A stretch of DNA of 51,875 nucleotides from an uncultured Eubacteriales bacterium (GTDB lineage Bacteria; Bacillota; Clostridia; Oscillospirales; Acutalibacteraceae): NCBI GenBank assembly GCA_934457115.1, contig CAKSHI010000011.1:1-51875 (forward strand), in the 5' to 3' direction. This document shows positions 24,331 to 34,154 of the stretch, piece by piece. Below the pieces are notes generated by a model. The model was not told the origin of the DNA, did not search any database, and saw nothing but the letters and a program-made list of their open reading frames with translations. Position 1 is the first letter of the stretch, and each line of letters begins with the position of its first letter. Both the position numbers and the translations under genes were made by a program.

Positions 24331-24873
24331 TTAAATTATAGCGCTGTCGCCCTTTTCTAACGCAATATAACCGGTTCTTGCAACTTCTAATATTCCACGA
24401 GGTTCAAGGTGGCTCAATAGTTCATTTATTTCATCTATAGTGCCAAAGAACTGTAACGTTATACTATTTTGGCTTATATCTATAACTTTGGCTCCATACG
24501 TAAGTGCTATCTTATGTATGATAGGTCGATCTTGAGCTGAGGCTTTTAATTTTACAAGTACAAGCTCGCCGCCTATAGATTCTTCTTCATCTAAAGATAT
24601 TACCTTTATAACATTTTGTAGAGAAGAAATTTTTCTTATAAAATCATTTAGCTTATATGGCTTAGAACATATTAAGAAATTTATCCTAAGCTCTTTATCG
24701 TTTTGAGTCTTTCCGACGGTTATGCTTTCGATAGTTATGTTGTATGTGCTAAAAAATTTAGTTAGTCTAAATAGCACCCCTGAGTCATCTTTAACTAGGA
24801 GTGATATTATTTGTTTTTTTGGAATATTGTTTTGGCTGTTTAATTCTCTTCTAAAATATAAATTGGTATTCAA
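24331..24873 (-). CDS. ilvN: Acetolactate synthase small (regulatory) subunit, orphan
   Basis: 180 residues. The N-terminal ACT domain (IISLLVKDDSGVLFRLTKFF, then NITIESITVGKTQNDKELR) binds valine in feedback control. The C-terminal domain has ELVLVKLKASAQDRP and ends in EVARTGYIALEKGD. It normally pairs with the catalytic large subunit IlvB, but none is adjacent and no branched-chain gene is in view. The promoter on the minus strand is TTGAAT-17-TATAAT (24969-24941). Confidence 0.9.
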   Translation of the reverse strand: MNTNLYFRRELNSQNNIPKKQIISLLVKDDSGVLFRLTKFFSTYNITIESITVGKTQNDKELRINFLICSKPYKLNDFIRKISSLQNVIKVISLDEEESIGGELVLVKLKASAQDRPIIHKIALTYGAKVIDISQNSITLQFFGTIDEINELLSHLEPRGILEVARTGYIALEKGDSAII

Positions 24874-24940
24874 AGAAATTTCTCCCCTTTAAAATACAAT
24901 TGTTAGTTTGCAAAAAACCGTCAAAAATAACTTCTATAAC

Positions 24941-24969
24941 ATTATACACGGTTTTGATTTAAAATTCAA
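24941..24969 (-). promoter_or_regulatory. ilvN promoter flanked by an inverted repeat
   Basis: Minus strand TTGAAT (24969-24964), 17-bp spacer, TATAAT (24946-24941). AAAACCGT (24914-24921) and ACGGTTTT (24948-24955) form an 8-bp inverted repeat spanning the transcription start. Confidence 0.55.
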
Positions 24970-25052
24970 ATAAATTTGTGATTTTTTTTTAATCAATATA
25001 ATCCTATTTATTTTATATTTTTTGGAATAATAAAATTGGGTGATAATTTGTT

Positions 25053-25484
25053 ATGTATAGATCAATTTCAAAAAAAAGCATACTTGTGTTTAGGGTACGA
25101 TATACGTTGATTTGCTCTTTTATAAGTTTTATATTAGGGCTTTTGGGAATAATTAATTTTCATCTTTATTTATTTTCTCTATCGACTATTTTTGCCATAT
25201 TTGTATTCCTATTTTTTTTCTATTCAAATAAGAAATATAGAAGTTTTTCATTTTTTATAAATTCAAGAAATCTTAATTTGTGTTATGGAGTATTTTTTAC
25301 TAAAAGAATTACGTTTAGTATAGACAAACTCCAGTATATAGAGGTGCGTCAAGGAATAGACGAGCGTATACTTTATCTTAGTACATTAGTTTTTTATACA
25401 GCAGGGGGAAAGATAAAGATACCGGACTTAGATAATAGGACAGCACTAAGTATAAAAAGAAGTTTATATAGGAGATTAAAATGA
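25053..25484 (+). CDS. Bacterial PH (bPH2/DUF304) membrane protein, YdbS-like
   Basis: 143 residues with two N-terminal membrane helices (about 17-60), then one bPH2 domain (NLCYGVFFTKRITFSIDKLQ, then VFYTAGGKIKIPDLDN). It overlaps the next gene by an ATGA junction. The pair resembles Bacillus ydbS-ydbT, which has been linked to resistance to some peptide antibiotics. The biochemical role is unknown. Confidence 0.8.
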   Translation: MYRSISKKSILVFRVRYTLICSFISFILGLLGIINFHLYLFSLSTIFAIFVFLFFFYSNKKYRSFSFFINSRNLNLCYGVFFTKRITFSIDKLQYIEVRQGIDERILYLSTLVFYTAGGKIKIPDLDNRTALSIKRSLYRRLK

Positions 25485-26935
25485 AAAAACATAGAGTACA
25501 TTTTTATACTGTTTTTGAATATATTTCTAAGTTTTGGTTTATATTAATAATTCCGTTTTTACAACAAATAGTTTTTCTCTCCTATAATATAACTGAAATT
25601 ATAAGCACACTTAGTATGAACATATTGACACTTACAGTTCTTATATGGATTTGTATATTGGAGTATAAAAATAGTTTTTATAGGGCAGGGAATAGATACT
25701 TTTATGTAAAAAATGGTTTGTTTATAAGAAAAACAGCCTTAATGCCATATAATAATATACATTTTATAAACGTTAAAAATAATTTTGTCCCGTCATTGTT
25801 TGGGGCTGTGAAGCTTAGCTTGGATATTCCTTCAAAGTCATATAACAATTCAAATATAGACATTACTCTTGATGCAAATAGATTAAATTTAACATTAAAA
25901 AAGATGTTTCCAAAGGAGGGATTAAATTTAATCTATAAAGGTGAAATGTTGAAGATGATAATTACTGCAGCATCGTGGTCAAACCCTGCAACTGGTCTGC
26001 TTATAGCAGTGCCATTTGTAAGCAAGGCGGGGAAGATACTTAGCCAAGAGTTAAGTGATAACTTTTATGAAACAATAAATATAGGAATACGTTTTTTAGC
26101 TATTGGCATACCACCTATAGCGGCAGGGATTGCGTATATAATGTTGTTTGGATGGACAATTGCATTTTTGGTTATGCTTCTTAGATATGCAAATTTTAAG
26201 GTTTTAAAAAAAGATGATGATATAGTGATAAAAAGAGGGCTTATAAATAAAAGACATCAAATAATGAGCATAGGCGATATTAATGCGATTTCCATAAGGC
26301 AAACTCTTTTAATGAGGCTTTTAAGGCTTTACACGACATATATAAACGCAATAGGAATAGGAAAAGAAAAAGGAGAGCAGCGAATGCTTATCGCTGCCTC
26401 CTCAAAGAGAGAATTAAGACTGTATCTTAATAAAATATTAGATTTTAAGTTGATTGATAAAAAGCGCATAATACCGCCTAAAAATGCATTTTGGAGCTAT
26501 ATAAGAAGTCCTTCTATAGCTATTATGTTATTGTTTAGCGTATTTTTATTTGTTTTTCTGTTTTTTGGGTATTATATTAAACTCATAGTATTTCTAACGG
26601 TATTTTTATTTGTGTTTTTATTATGGTGGTTGATGGTAAGGATAATAGCTTATAAAGATTCGGGACTTTCTATATGTGGGAACTCTATTTTAATAAGTAG
26701 TTATCGTCGACTAAGTCTCACATCAAGTGTAATATTATTGGATAAGCTCCAATATATATTAATAAGTCAAAATCCTATTCAACGTTTTTCTAAACTATGT
26801 AACGCAAAGGTTTATTTCTTTTCGGAGACTGTAGATTACTTTAAAGTAAAACAGCTTCCGTTGAGAGATGTTGAAAACCTTGTGGAAAGTTTGGAAAACT
26901 TTAAAATTGTGGATAAAAAAAGTGATAGTTTATAA
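25481..26935 (+). CDS. Multi-bPH2-domain membrane protein, YdbT-like
   Basis: 484 residues with pairs of membrane helices at about 15-55, 190-235 and 345-390, each followed by a bPH2 domain: FYVKNGLFIRKTALMPYNNI, then DDIVIKRGLINKRHQIMSIG, then ILISSYRRLSLTSSVILLDK. The three-unit layout matches YdbT. It probably forms a complex with the preceding YdbS-like protein. Its last 6 bp overlap the end of the convergent nucleosidase gene. Confidence 0.82.
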   Translation: MKKHRVHFYTVFEYISKFWFILIIPFLQQIVFLSYNITEIISTLSMNILTLTVLIWICILEYKNSFYRAGNRYFYVKNGLFIRKTALMPYNNIHFINVKNNFVPSLFGAVKLSLDIPSKSYNNSNIDITLDANRLNLTLKKMFPKEGLNLIYKGEMLKMIITAASWSNPATGLLIAVPFVSKAGKILSQELSDNFYETINIGIRFLAIGIPPIAAGIAYIMLFGWTIAFLVMLLRYANFKVLKKDDDIVIKRGLINKRHQIMSIGDINAISIRQTLLMRLLRLYTTYINAIGIGKEKGEQRMLIAASSKRELRLYLNKILDFKLIDKKRIIPPKNAFWSYIRSPSIAIMLLFSVFLFVFLFFGYYIKLIVFLTVFLFVFLLWWLMVRIIAYKDSGLSICGNSILISSYRRLSLTSSVILLDKLQYILISQNPIQRFSKLCNAKVYFFSETVDYFKVKQLPLRDVENLVESLENFKIVDKKSDSL

Positions 26936-27616
26936 AGTTTTAACAAGGCTTATGACAATATCGGCAGAAAGCTCTGCGGCCTTTTTAGAAAAATTGGCGT
27001 AATCTATAGAGGCATTGTTATCGGCAGTGTCCGAAATTGACCGTACTACTGCAAATGGGACATTATTTATATAGCAAACTTGACCAATGCTTGCGCCCTC
27101 CATTTCGCAAGCTATTGCATTGAAGGATTGGGCAATTTTTTTAAGTCTTCGCCCTTCATTAATAAATTGGTCACCCGTTGCAATAGTTCCTGCAAAAAAT
27201 ACTATGTCTTTAGAGCAACAAAAGTCTTTAAGTTTTTGGACTAATTCAATACTGCATGGTATGTCTATAATGTTTATACCGGATATCATGCCTTTTGGGT
27301 CGCCAACAGCACTTGTATCCATATCGTGCTGCATTACGCTTGTAGCTATTGCAATATCTCCAACGTGCATTTCGCTTATTATACCGCCTGCTACACCCGT
27401 ATTTATAATAACGTTAGGTTGATATTTTAATATCATTGTTTGAGTACAAATTGCGGCATTAACCTTTCCTACTCCACCTATGGCACAAACGCAGTCTTTA
27501 CCGTTTATTTTGCCTTTATGGTATTCAATAGAGCTGATAGTTTCTATTGTTTTATCTTTCATAAGACTTGTAATGCAGTCGACTTCAATTTTCATAGCGC
27601 CAATAATACCTATCAT
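26930..27616 (-). CDS. mtnN: 5'-methylthioadenosine/S-adenosylhomocysteine nucleosidase
   Basis: 228 residues. The enzyme cleaves MTA and SAH to adenine plus methylthioribose or S-ribosylhomocysteine, feeding the activated methyl cycle. Motifs are IIGAMKIEVDCI at the start, VINTGVAGGI, ATGDQFI, ACEMEGASIGQVCY (purine and ribose binding) and RSISDTADNNA with the catalytic Asp. GGGGGATAAAATT precedes the ATG. Confidence 0.94.
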   Translation of the reverse strand: MIGIIGAMKIEVDCITSLMKDKTIETISSIEYHKGKINGKDCVCAIGGVGKVNAAICTQTMILKYQPNVIINTGVAGGIISEMHVGDIAIATSVMQHDMDTSAVGDPKGMISGINIIDIPCSIELVQKLKDFCCSKDIVFFAGTIATGDQFINEGRRLKKIAQSFNAIACEMEGASIGQVCYINNVPFAVVRSISDTADNNASIDYANFSKKAAELSADIVISLVKTL

Positions 27617-27708
27617 AATTTTATCCCCCTATAAAAATGTGTTTAAATAAAGTGTTTATAGATTATATAGTATATTCGTATTACTTATATAAAAATTCAT
27701 TATGGGCT

Positions 27709-28953
27709 TTACTGACAAGCAGACTCTTCGTTATTTTCAACTGTACTTTCATCGGCTTCATCGCTTATGTCCTTTTTTATAAACTTTTTATATATAGAAT
27801 CAACTATTACAGCCAATGCATTATCTCCTGAGATGTTTGCGGCAGTTCCAAAGCTGTCTTGAGTTATATATAGTGCAATAAGTAGGCTGGCGATAGCCCC
27901 CTCGGAGCTTATGCCTACTATAGGCAAAAACGGTAAGGCAGCCATAATAGATCCACCCGGAGCTCCCGGTGCTGCGATCATAGCAATACCTAAAGCAAAA
28001 ACTAAGGGCATCATTATATTAAAGCTAACAGGCATATTAAATATTAGTAAGACAGAGGTTACGCAGCATGTGATAGTGATAATACTTCCTGCCATATGGA
28101 TGGTTGCACATAATGGGACTACGAATTCGGATATTTCCTTAGATGTACCGTTTTTTTCAGAACATTGTAGATTTACTGGTATACATGCGGCAGAAGATTG
28201 AGTACCTATAGCCGTCACGTAACCGGGTATTTGGTTTTTGATAAGGGTTATTGGATTTTTCTTTCCGATTCCGCCTGCTAAGAAGAATAGTGAAGATATG
28301 TATATAACGTGAAGAGCGATTACAACTAAGAATACTTTCCATAAAACAGATATGATGGCAAGGACTTCTCCGCTGTATGTCATATTAGCAAATGTCCCTA
28401 AAATGTATAACGGTAGGAATGGTATAACAACCTTCTCTAGGACTTTTACTATAATTGCCGAGAATTCCGAGAAGACAAGGTATGAGGTATCACCTATTTT
28501 TTTACTTGACCTAAGTGTACTTATACCAAGCCCCATGATAAATGCAAATACTATAGCCGATGTAACGTCTAAGATAGGGGGAATATTGATGGTAAAGTAT
28601 GGGGTAAGGCTTGTTTCATCAGGATTTCCTATTGTTGCGAGTAAGGATGAGTTCATAAAACTTGGGAAGAGGTTAATTGCAACAAAGAATGCAATCGTTC
28701 CGGCAATTACTGTCGATAAATAAGCTAAAATAGTTGTAATGCCTAAAAGTTTTCCTGCGCCTTTTGTTAGGTCGGCAATACCTACTGTGACAAATCCTAT
28801 AATCATAAGCGGGACAATAAATTTTAAGAAGTTTCCAAACAGCTCTGAAAAGGTAATAAATATTTTTATAGCCGGCGCAGGTAAAAATGCGCCGATTAAT
28901 ATACCTAAACCTATAGCTGCAATTAATTTAGGTACTAAACCAATTTTTTTCAT
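27709..28953 (-). CDS. Dicarboxylate/amino acid:cation symporter (DAACS family)
   Basis: About 414 residues with eight membrane helices and two re-entrant hairpins. NFLKFIVPLMIIGFVTVGIA, the serine-rich AIGTQSSAACIPVNLQ hairpin, APGAPGG and DSFGTAANISGDNALAVIVD define the glutamate/serine/dicarboxylate symporter fold. The true substrate cannot be told; similarity to SstT- and GltP-type members is general. GGAGTGAAATT precedes ATG 28953, so the six codons upstream to 28971 are left out. Confidence 0.88.
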   Translation of the reverse strand: MKKIGLVPKLIAAIGLGILIGAFLPAPAIKIFITFSELFGNFLKFIVPLMIIGFVTVGIADLTKGAGKLLGITTILAYLSTVIAGTIAFFVAINLFPSFMNSSLLATIGNPDETSLTPYFTINIPPILDVTSAIVFAFIMGLGISTLRSSKKIGDTSYLVFSEFSAIIVKVLEKVVIPFLPLYILGTFANMTYSGEVLAIISVLWKVFLVVIALHVIYISSLFFLAGGIGKKNPITLIKNQIPGYVTAIGTQSSAACIPVNLQCSEKNGTSKEISEFVVPLCATIHMAGSIITITCCVTSVLLIFNMPVSFNIMMPLVFALGIAMIAAPGAPGGSIMAALPFLPIVGISSEGAIASLLIALYITQDSFGTAANISGDNALAVIVDSIYKKFIKKDISDEADESTVENNEESACQ

Positions 28954-29082
28954 AATTTCACTCCGTGTCATATTTGGTTAATTATTTAACAATATTTTAA
29001 AACAAGATAGATTGATTTTATCACATTAAAAGATTTAAAGTCAATAAAAATGATTATTTAAAAGATTGCTGTTATATGGTGT

Positions 29083-30318
29083 TTAAGCATCAAGCTGCAA
29101 GTCCTTTAAAGGGCCTACAACTGATAATGAATGATTATCTATATCTATAATTTGATTTGCTATGTCATATACGTCTTGAATTGTGACGGAATTTACATAG
29201 TTTATTATATCGTCTTCTCTTCTAATTCTGTTTTTAAGCAATTCATTTCTACCCATAAATCCTGCCCTTGAGGCGTTTGATTCCAACCCCATTAGAAGAC
29301 CGGATTTAAGTTGTTCTTTAGCACGTTTAAATTCGAGTTCAGTTACTCCGTTTTTTAGGTTGGATAATATGGAGATAATCTCTTGATAGGCCTTTTGAGC
29401 ACAGGATGGATTTACTGCAGTTTGTACTTCAAAAAGTCCTGTATCTTTATATGAGGTAGCCGAGGAGTAGACAGAATATGCAAGGCCAAGGTCTTCTCTT
29501 ATTCTTTGGAATAATCTTGATGAACTGCTTGCTCCTGCAATAATGTTTAAGACACTAAGAGCATACCTTTTTTCATCAAAACTGTTTATACCTTTGAAAG
29601 CGATGTTTATATGGACTTGTTCGCAATCATCAAATATTATGCTTTTGGATTTATTATATATAATTGGGGATAGTTGTGTGATATTAGAAGAAGGCTTGAA
29701 ATCGCAAAAGTATTTATTCGCAATATCGATAAATTTATCCTTATCGAATTTGCCGCATATAGCTATGACGATTTTATCAGATGAGTAATTTTCCTTCATG
29801 TAAGACGATATAGAATCATGATTTATATTTTTAAGTGTATCTTCTTTTCCTAATATAGGCATAGCTAGGGAGGAACCGTTGAAAACGGATTTATACATAT
29901 TTTCAACTACTCTATCGTCCGGCATATCCGCACTCATATTTATTTCCTCTAACACAACTTTTTTCTCAGTTTCGATGTCATTAGAATCCATTTTAGCTTT
30001 TGAGACCATATCACAAAGGATATCAAAACCTTCAGGGACATGATAATCGAGGGTTTTGGCATAGAAGCATGTATAATCTTTAGCAGTAAAAGCATTTAAT
30101 TGACCGCCTATATAGTCCATTTGCTCAGCGATTTCCCGTGCATTTCTTTTTTCACTTCCCTTGAAGACCATGTGCTCAATAAAGTGAGAAATGCCATTAT
30201 TTTGTTCATTTTCATATATTGAACCGCTCTTAACCCAAATTCCAAAACAAGCGGTTTTAGATGTTTCTTGTTCTTCAAGTAGTATTCTAATGCCGTTTTT
30301 AAGTGTTATTTTTTCCAT
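29083..30318 (-). CDS. M16 family zinc peptidase, MlpA/YmxG-like
   Basis: About 411 residues. The inverted zinc motif is in ISHFIEHMVFKG (H-F-I-E-H), with the third ligand Glu in EKKVVLEEINMSADMPDD, and the C-terminal half has AYSVYSSATSYKDTGLF. It resembles mitochondrial processing peptidase beta and Bacillus MlpA, whose gene likewise lies downstream of rpsO-pnp. Here a MATE gene has come between. ATG 30318 follows GGAGAGATAAA; the longer frame to 30351 would overlap the upstream gene. Confidence 0.88.
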   Translation of the reverse strand: MEKITLKNGIRILLEEQETSKTACFGIWVKSGSIYENEQNNGISHFIEHMVFKGSEKRNAREIAEQMDYIGGQLNAFTAKDYTCFYAKTLDYHVPEGFDILCDMVSKAKMDSNDIETEKKVVLEEINMSADMPDDRVVENMYKSVFNGSSLAMPILGKEDTLKNINHDSISSYMKENYSSDKIVIAICGKFDKDKFIDIANKYFCDFKPSSNITQLSPIIYNKSKSIIFDDCEQVHINIAFKGINSFDEKRYALSVLNIIAGASSSSRLFQRIREDLGLAYSVYSSATSYKDTGLFEVQTAVNPSCAQKAYQEIISILSNLKNGVTELEFKRAKEQLKSGLLMGLESNASRAGFMGRNELLKNRIRREDDIINYVNSVTIQDVYDIANQIIDIDNHSLSVVGPLKDLQLDA

Positions 30319-30340
30319 TTTATCTCTCCATTTTATATAT

Positions 30341-31693
30341 TTATACTTCAAGATTTTTTATCCAATTTCCCTTATTGACTTTGAAAAATCCAATTATAGC
30401 ATTTACAAACTGATTAAGTCGTAGGCATATATATACTATAAATGAAGGAAGGTGCAAAACAAATGCTGCGACAATGGATATTGGCAATGCTACAAACCAC
30501 ATTGAAATTAAATCCATAAAAAGTCCAAATTTAGCTGATCCTGCTCCTCTTAGTATTCCTACTATAATTCCTGTTTCGTAGGATGTAACTGCAGTAAATG
30601 ACGCTATTACTATTATAAATTGAGATGCAAGAATCTTTGTTTCTTGCGATATAGCATAAAAACCTAATATAAAGTCTTTGCTTATGATTAATAGTATTCC
30701 TGCGATAATACCTATAATGATATATAGGACTTGCATGGTTTTTGCATATTGTTTGGCGGATTCTATTTTATTTTCTCCAATTGTCTTTCCTATGATAACT
30801 GCCGAAGCATTTGCAGCTCCAAAACATAGTACTGTCAAGATTTGAAAGAGCACAATTGCTATTGAATTTGCAGCTATGACACTTGCTCCCATATGGCCCA
30901 AGACAGCCGCTTGTACTGTAATAGCAATTCCCCAAAGGGCATCAGACGATGCAATAGGTAGAGCTACTCTTATAAAGTTCATGAAGAATTCCTTGTTGAA
31001 TTTCAAAAGGTCTCTAAATTTGATTAGAAGTTTTTTATCAATAAATTTAACATAAAAGATTACAACAATACATTCTATAATTCTAGCTGAGAGTGTAGCT
31101 ACTGCAGCGCCTCTTATTCCAAATTCTGGTGACCCAAATTTACCATATATTAAGATGTAATTTAAAGAGACATTTACACAAAAGGCAATTGCAGAGGCAA
31201 TAAACCCAATTTTTACAGTTTCTACACTTCTAAGTGAGGAAACTAATATATTTGAAATAGCAAAGAAAATATATGAAAAGCATATGATTTCAAGGTATTT
31301 GCAGCATTCATCTATAATTTGGGTTTCGTTGGTAAGTATTGATAATATGTTTCTGGGGAATAAAAGGACTAAAATAAGCAAGAGAAAAGATATTGCAATA
31401 CCAAGGATTAGACCTACTCCCAAAGTCTTTTTAATTACTCCAACTTCTTTTCTTCCCCAATATCTTGAGGAAATTACCATTACTCCAGAGCCTATCCCAA
31501 TTACGAGCATTTGAAGCACAAACTGGATTTGATTAGCTAAGGCGACTGCCGCCAAAGAAATCTCGTTATATGTTCCAAGCATGACATTATCAGCCATATT
31601 GACGCTATATACTATGATATTTTGGAGAGCAATCGATAGTGATATAGCAAAAAAGGTTTTGTAAAAAGATTTTTCCCTAACAAATATCTTCAA
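30341..31693 (-). CDS. MATE family multidrug/cation exporter
   Basis: 450 residues with twelve membrane helices in two six-helix halves. The family signatures are MADNVMLGTYNEISLAAVALANQ near the N-terminus and the matching segment in the second half (VQAAVLGHMGASVIAANSIA). The substrate is unknown. A TTG start follows AAAGGAAAATATTC. It lies between pnp and the M16 peptidase on the same strand, after a hairpin. Confidence 0.88.
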   Translation of the reverse strand: MKIFVREKSFYKTFFAISLSIALQNIIVYSVNMADNVMLGTYNEISLAAVALANQIQFVLQMLVIGIGSGVMVISSRYWGRKEVGVIKKTLGVGLILGIAISFLLLILVLLFPRNILSILTNETQIIDECCKYLEIICFSYIFFAISNILVSSLRSVETVKIGFIASAIAFCVNVSLNYILIYGKFGSPEFGIRGAAVATLSARIIECIVVIFYVKFIDKKLLIKFRDLLKFNKEFFMNFIRVALPIASSDALWGIAITVQAAVLGHMGASVIAANSIAIVLFQILTVLCFGAANASAVIIGKTIGENKIESAKQYAKTMQVLYIIIGIIAGILLIISKDFILGFYAISQETKILASQFIIVIASFTAVTSYETGIIVGILRGAGSAKFGLFMDLISMWFVALPISIVAAFVLHLPSFIVYICLRLNQFVNAIIGFFKVNKGNWIKNLEV

Positions 31694-31761
31694 GAATATT
31701 TTCCTTTCTGTTTTGATTTAATACGTTAAAATTTATTTTTGATTTAGAAACCATTTTGAAT

Positions 31762-31790
31762 ATAAGCCTCCGGCTCGACCGGAGGCTTAT
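31762..31790 (-). terminator. Hairpin downstream of pnp
   Basis: A 12-bp GC-rich perfect stem (31762-31773 with 31779-31790), loop CTCGA. The T-run is better on the plus strand, so its strength for pnp is uncertain. Confidence 0.6.
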
Positions 31791-31797
31791 GTTTTAT

Positions 31798-33978
31798 TTA
31801 ATGGGTTGATTTTTCGTGGTTGTTGTATCTTGGGTTTCTTGGCCTTTTATGAAAGTCCGGTTTATTGTCTTCGAGTTTTATACCGTTTATTTCAGCCATT
31901 GCATCTCTTCTTGAAAGGTTAATTCTTCCTTTGTCGTCTATTTCAATTACTTTAACGAAGATTTCATCGTCAACATTTACAACATCAGTGACCTTTTCGA
32001 CACGCTTAACATCAAGCTTAGATATGTGGCATAATCCTTCTTTGCCGGGAGCGATTTCAACAAATGCTCCAAAGTCCATAATTCTCGTAACTTTACCTTT
32101 ATAGATGCTTCCTACTTCAGGGTCATTAACTATAGTATTTATAATTGTTAATGCACGTTTACAATTTTCATTGTCGACTCCTGATATAAATACTTGTCCA
32201 TCTTCTTCGATGTCGACCTTAACGTCACATTCTGCACATATCTTTTGAATAACTTTTCCACCTGAACCTATGACTTCACGTATCTTATCGACAGGGATGG
32301 AGATGGTAATCATTTTTGGTGCATACTTAGAAAGCTCTGCTCTTGGCTTATCTATAACTTTTAACATTATATCATCTAAAATATAATCTCTTGCCTTGTG
32401 AGTTTTTTCTAAGGCTTCCTTTATGATTTCAGGAGTTAGACCGTCAATTTTAAGGTCCATTTGGATTGCAGTGATTCCCTTATGGGTGCCGGCAACTTTG
32501 AAGTCCATATCCCCAAAGAAGTCTTCAAGACCTTGGATATCTACCATGGTTAAGAACCTGTCGCCCTCGGTTACAAGACCGCATGATATACCTGCAACAG
32601 GAGCTTTTATCGGCACACCTGCATCCATAAGTGCTAAAGTTGACCCGCAGACTGATGCTTGGGATGTTGAGCCGTTAGAACTTATTACTTCAGAAACTAA
32701 TCTTAAAGCATAAGGGAATTCATCAACGGATGGTATAACCGGTAGAAGAGCTCTTTCAGCAAGTGCACCATGGCCTATTTCACGTCTGCCGGGACCTCTG
32801 CTTGGCCTTGTTTCGCCGACGGAATAAGATGGGAAATTATAATGATGCATATAGCGCTTGCATTCTTCGTTATCGATACCGTCTAGGAGCTGTTGATCCT
32901 TTATAGGTCCTAAAGTAGCTATAGTCAAAACTTGGGTTTGACCTCTTGTAAACATTCCTGAACCGTGTACCCTTGGAAGTAGAGATACTTCAGCCGCAAG
33001 CGGTCTTATTTCATCCATTTTTCTTCCATCCACACGTTTTTGCTCGTCAAGTAACCAGCGTCTTACAATGTACTTTTGAGTTTTGTACATGCAGGCATCG
33101 ATTAAGTCCTCCATATCGGGATATATTTCATCGAAATGTTCATGGACTTTATTGTAGACAGGCTTTAACCTTTCATCTCTTACCTTTTTATCGTCAGTGT
33201 CTAATGCTGCCTTTACGTCTTCTTCTGCAAAAGCCTTTACAGCTTCAAACATTTCATTATCAGGCTCATGAGTTTCATAGCTGAATTTTTCTTTTCCTAT
33301 TTCTTCTTGAATGCCTTTTATAAATGTAATAATTGCTTGGTTTGCCTTGTGGCCTTCAAGTATACCGTTTAGCATGACTTCATCGGATACTTCCTTAGCG
33401 CCTGCTTCAATCATTGCAATTTTTTTATCTGTCGATGCGACAGTAACTGCCATTTGAGATATTTCTCTTTGAGCTTCAGTTGGGTTTATAATAAATTCAC
33501 CATCGATGTAGCCGACACTTACGCCGGATATAGGTCCGTTCCAAGGAATATCGGATATACTGATTGCAATTGATGTACCTATCATAGCTGCGATTTCAGG
33601 TGAGCAATCCGGTTCAACGGACATAACGGTACAAACTACCGAAACATCATTTCTCATATCTTTTGGGAAAAGAGGTCTAATTGGTCTGTCGATTACTCTT
33701 GAAGTGAGTATTGCTTTGTCGCTTGGTTTTCCTTCTCTTTTTAAGAATGACCCTGGGATTTTACCTACTGCGTATAGTTTTTCCTCGAAGTCTACTGACA
33801 AAGGGAAAAAGTCTATACCATCTCTGGGTTTTTCGGATGCTGTTACAGCCACATGTACGCAGGTATCCCCATATCTTACCAAGCAAGAACCGTTTGCAAG
33901 CTGAGCCATTTTTCCGGTTTCTATTACAAGGGGTCTCCCTGCCAAAGTAGTTTTAAATACTTTAAAATTTTCAAACAT
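31798..33978 (-). CDS. pnp: Polynucleotide phosphorylase
   Basis: 726 residues. It is a phosphorolytic 3'-5' exoribonuclease that degrades mRNA. Two RNase PH domains (GKMAQLANGSCLVRYGDTCV at the start; SSNGSTSQASVCGSTLALMD in the second) flank a helical linker. A KH domain (IREVIGSGGKVIQKI) and an S1 domain (GKVTRIMDFGAFVEIAPGKE) follow. The ATG follows AGGAGGAACAAAAT. It is downstream of rpsO, the conserved order, and its leader is highly structured. Confidence 0.97.
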   Translation of the reverse strand: MFENFKVFKTTLAGRPLVIETGKMAQLANGSCLVRYGDTCVHVAVTASEKPRDGIDFFPLSVDFEEKLYAVGKIPGSFLKREGKPSDKAILTSRVIDRPIRPLFPKDMRNDVSVVCTVMSVEPDCSPEIAAMIGTSIAISISDIPWNGPISGVSVGYIDGEFIINPTEAQREISQMAVTVASTDKKIAMIEAGAKEVSDEVMLNGILEGHKANQAIITFIKGIQEEIGKEKFSYETHEPDNEMFEAVKAFAEEDVKAALDTDDKKVRDERLKPVYNKVHEHFDEIYPDMEDLIDACMYKTQKYIVRRWLLDEQKRVDGRKMDEIRPLAAEVSLLPRVHGSGMFTRGQTQVLTIATLGPIKDQQLLDGIDNEECKRYMHHYNFPSYSVGETRPSRGPGRREIGHGALAERALLPVIPSVDEFPYALRLVSEVISSNGSTSQASVCGSTLALMDAGVPIKAPVAGISCGLVTEGDRFLTMVDIQGLEDFFGDMDFKVAGTHKGITAIQMDLKIDGLTPEIIKEALEKTHKARDYILDDIMLKVIDKPRAELSKYAPKMITISIPVDKIREVIGSGGKVIQKICAECDVKVDIEEDGQVFISGVDNENCKRALTIINTIVNDPEVGSIYKGKVTRIMDFGAFVEIAPGKEGLCHISKLDVKRVEKVTDVVNVDDEIFVKVIEIDDKGRINLSRRDAMAEINGIKLEDNKPDFHKRPRNPRYNNHEKSTH

Positions 33979-34083
33979 ATTTTGTTCCTCCTGTTTAGTA
34001 AAGAGGAGTTTAGTTTAGCAATAAAACCATCGTTTTGAAAAAAAGCGATCGTTTAACTGCTAATACCAAAAACAGACCTCTTT
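33979..34083 (-). promoter_or_regulatory. Structured pnp leader RNA
   Basis: A long imperfect hairpin closes with AAAGAGG/CCTCTTT (34000-34006 with 34077-34083). TTAGCA/TGCTAA (34015-34020 with 34058-34063) and AAAC/GTTT plus ATCG/CGAT lie nearer the tip. It ends just before the pnp Shine-Dalgarno. Confidence 0.6.
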
Positions 34084-34112
34084 ACATTATTTAATTTATT
34101 GAAAATGACATT

Positions 34113-34141
34113 ATAGGCAGGCAGCTGAGCTGCCCGCCTAT
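34113..34141 (-). terminator. Hairpin between rpsO and pnp
   Basis: Stem ATAGGC (34113-34118) with GCCTAT (34136-34141) and GGCAGC (34120-34125) with GCTGCC (34129-34134), separated by one A/C mismatch. There is no clear U-run on the minus strand, so it may be partial or a processing site. Confidence 0.5.
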
Positions 34142-34154
34142 ATTAATAAAATAA

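Noticed and set aside
32973..33284. Several plus-strand frames within pnp
   Set aside because: All are antisense shadows of a complete, highly conserved gene.
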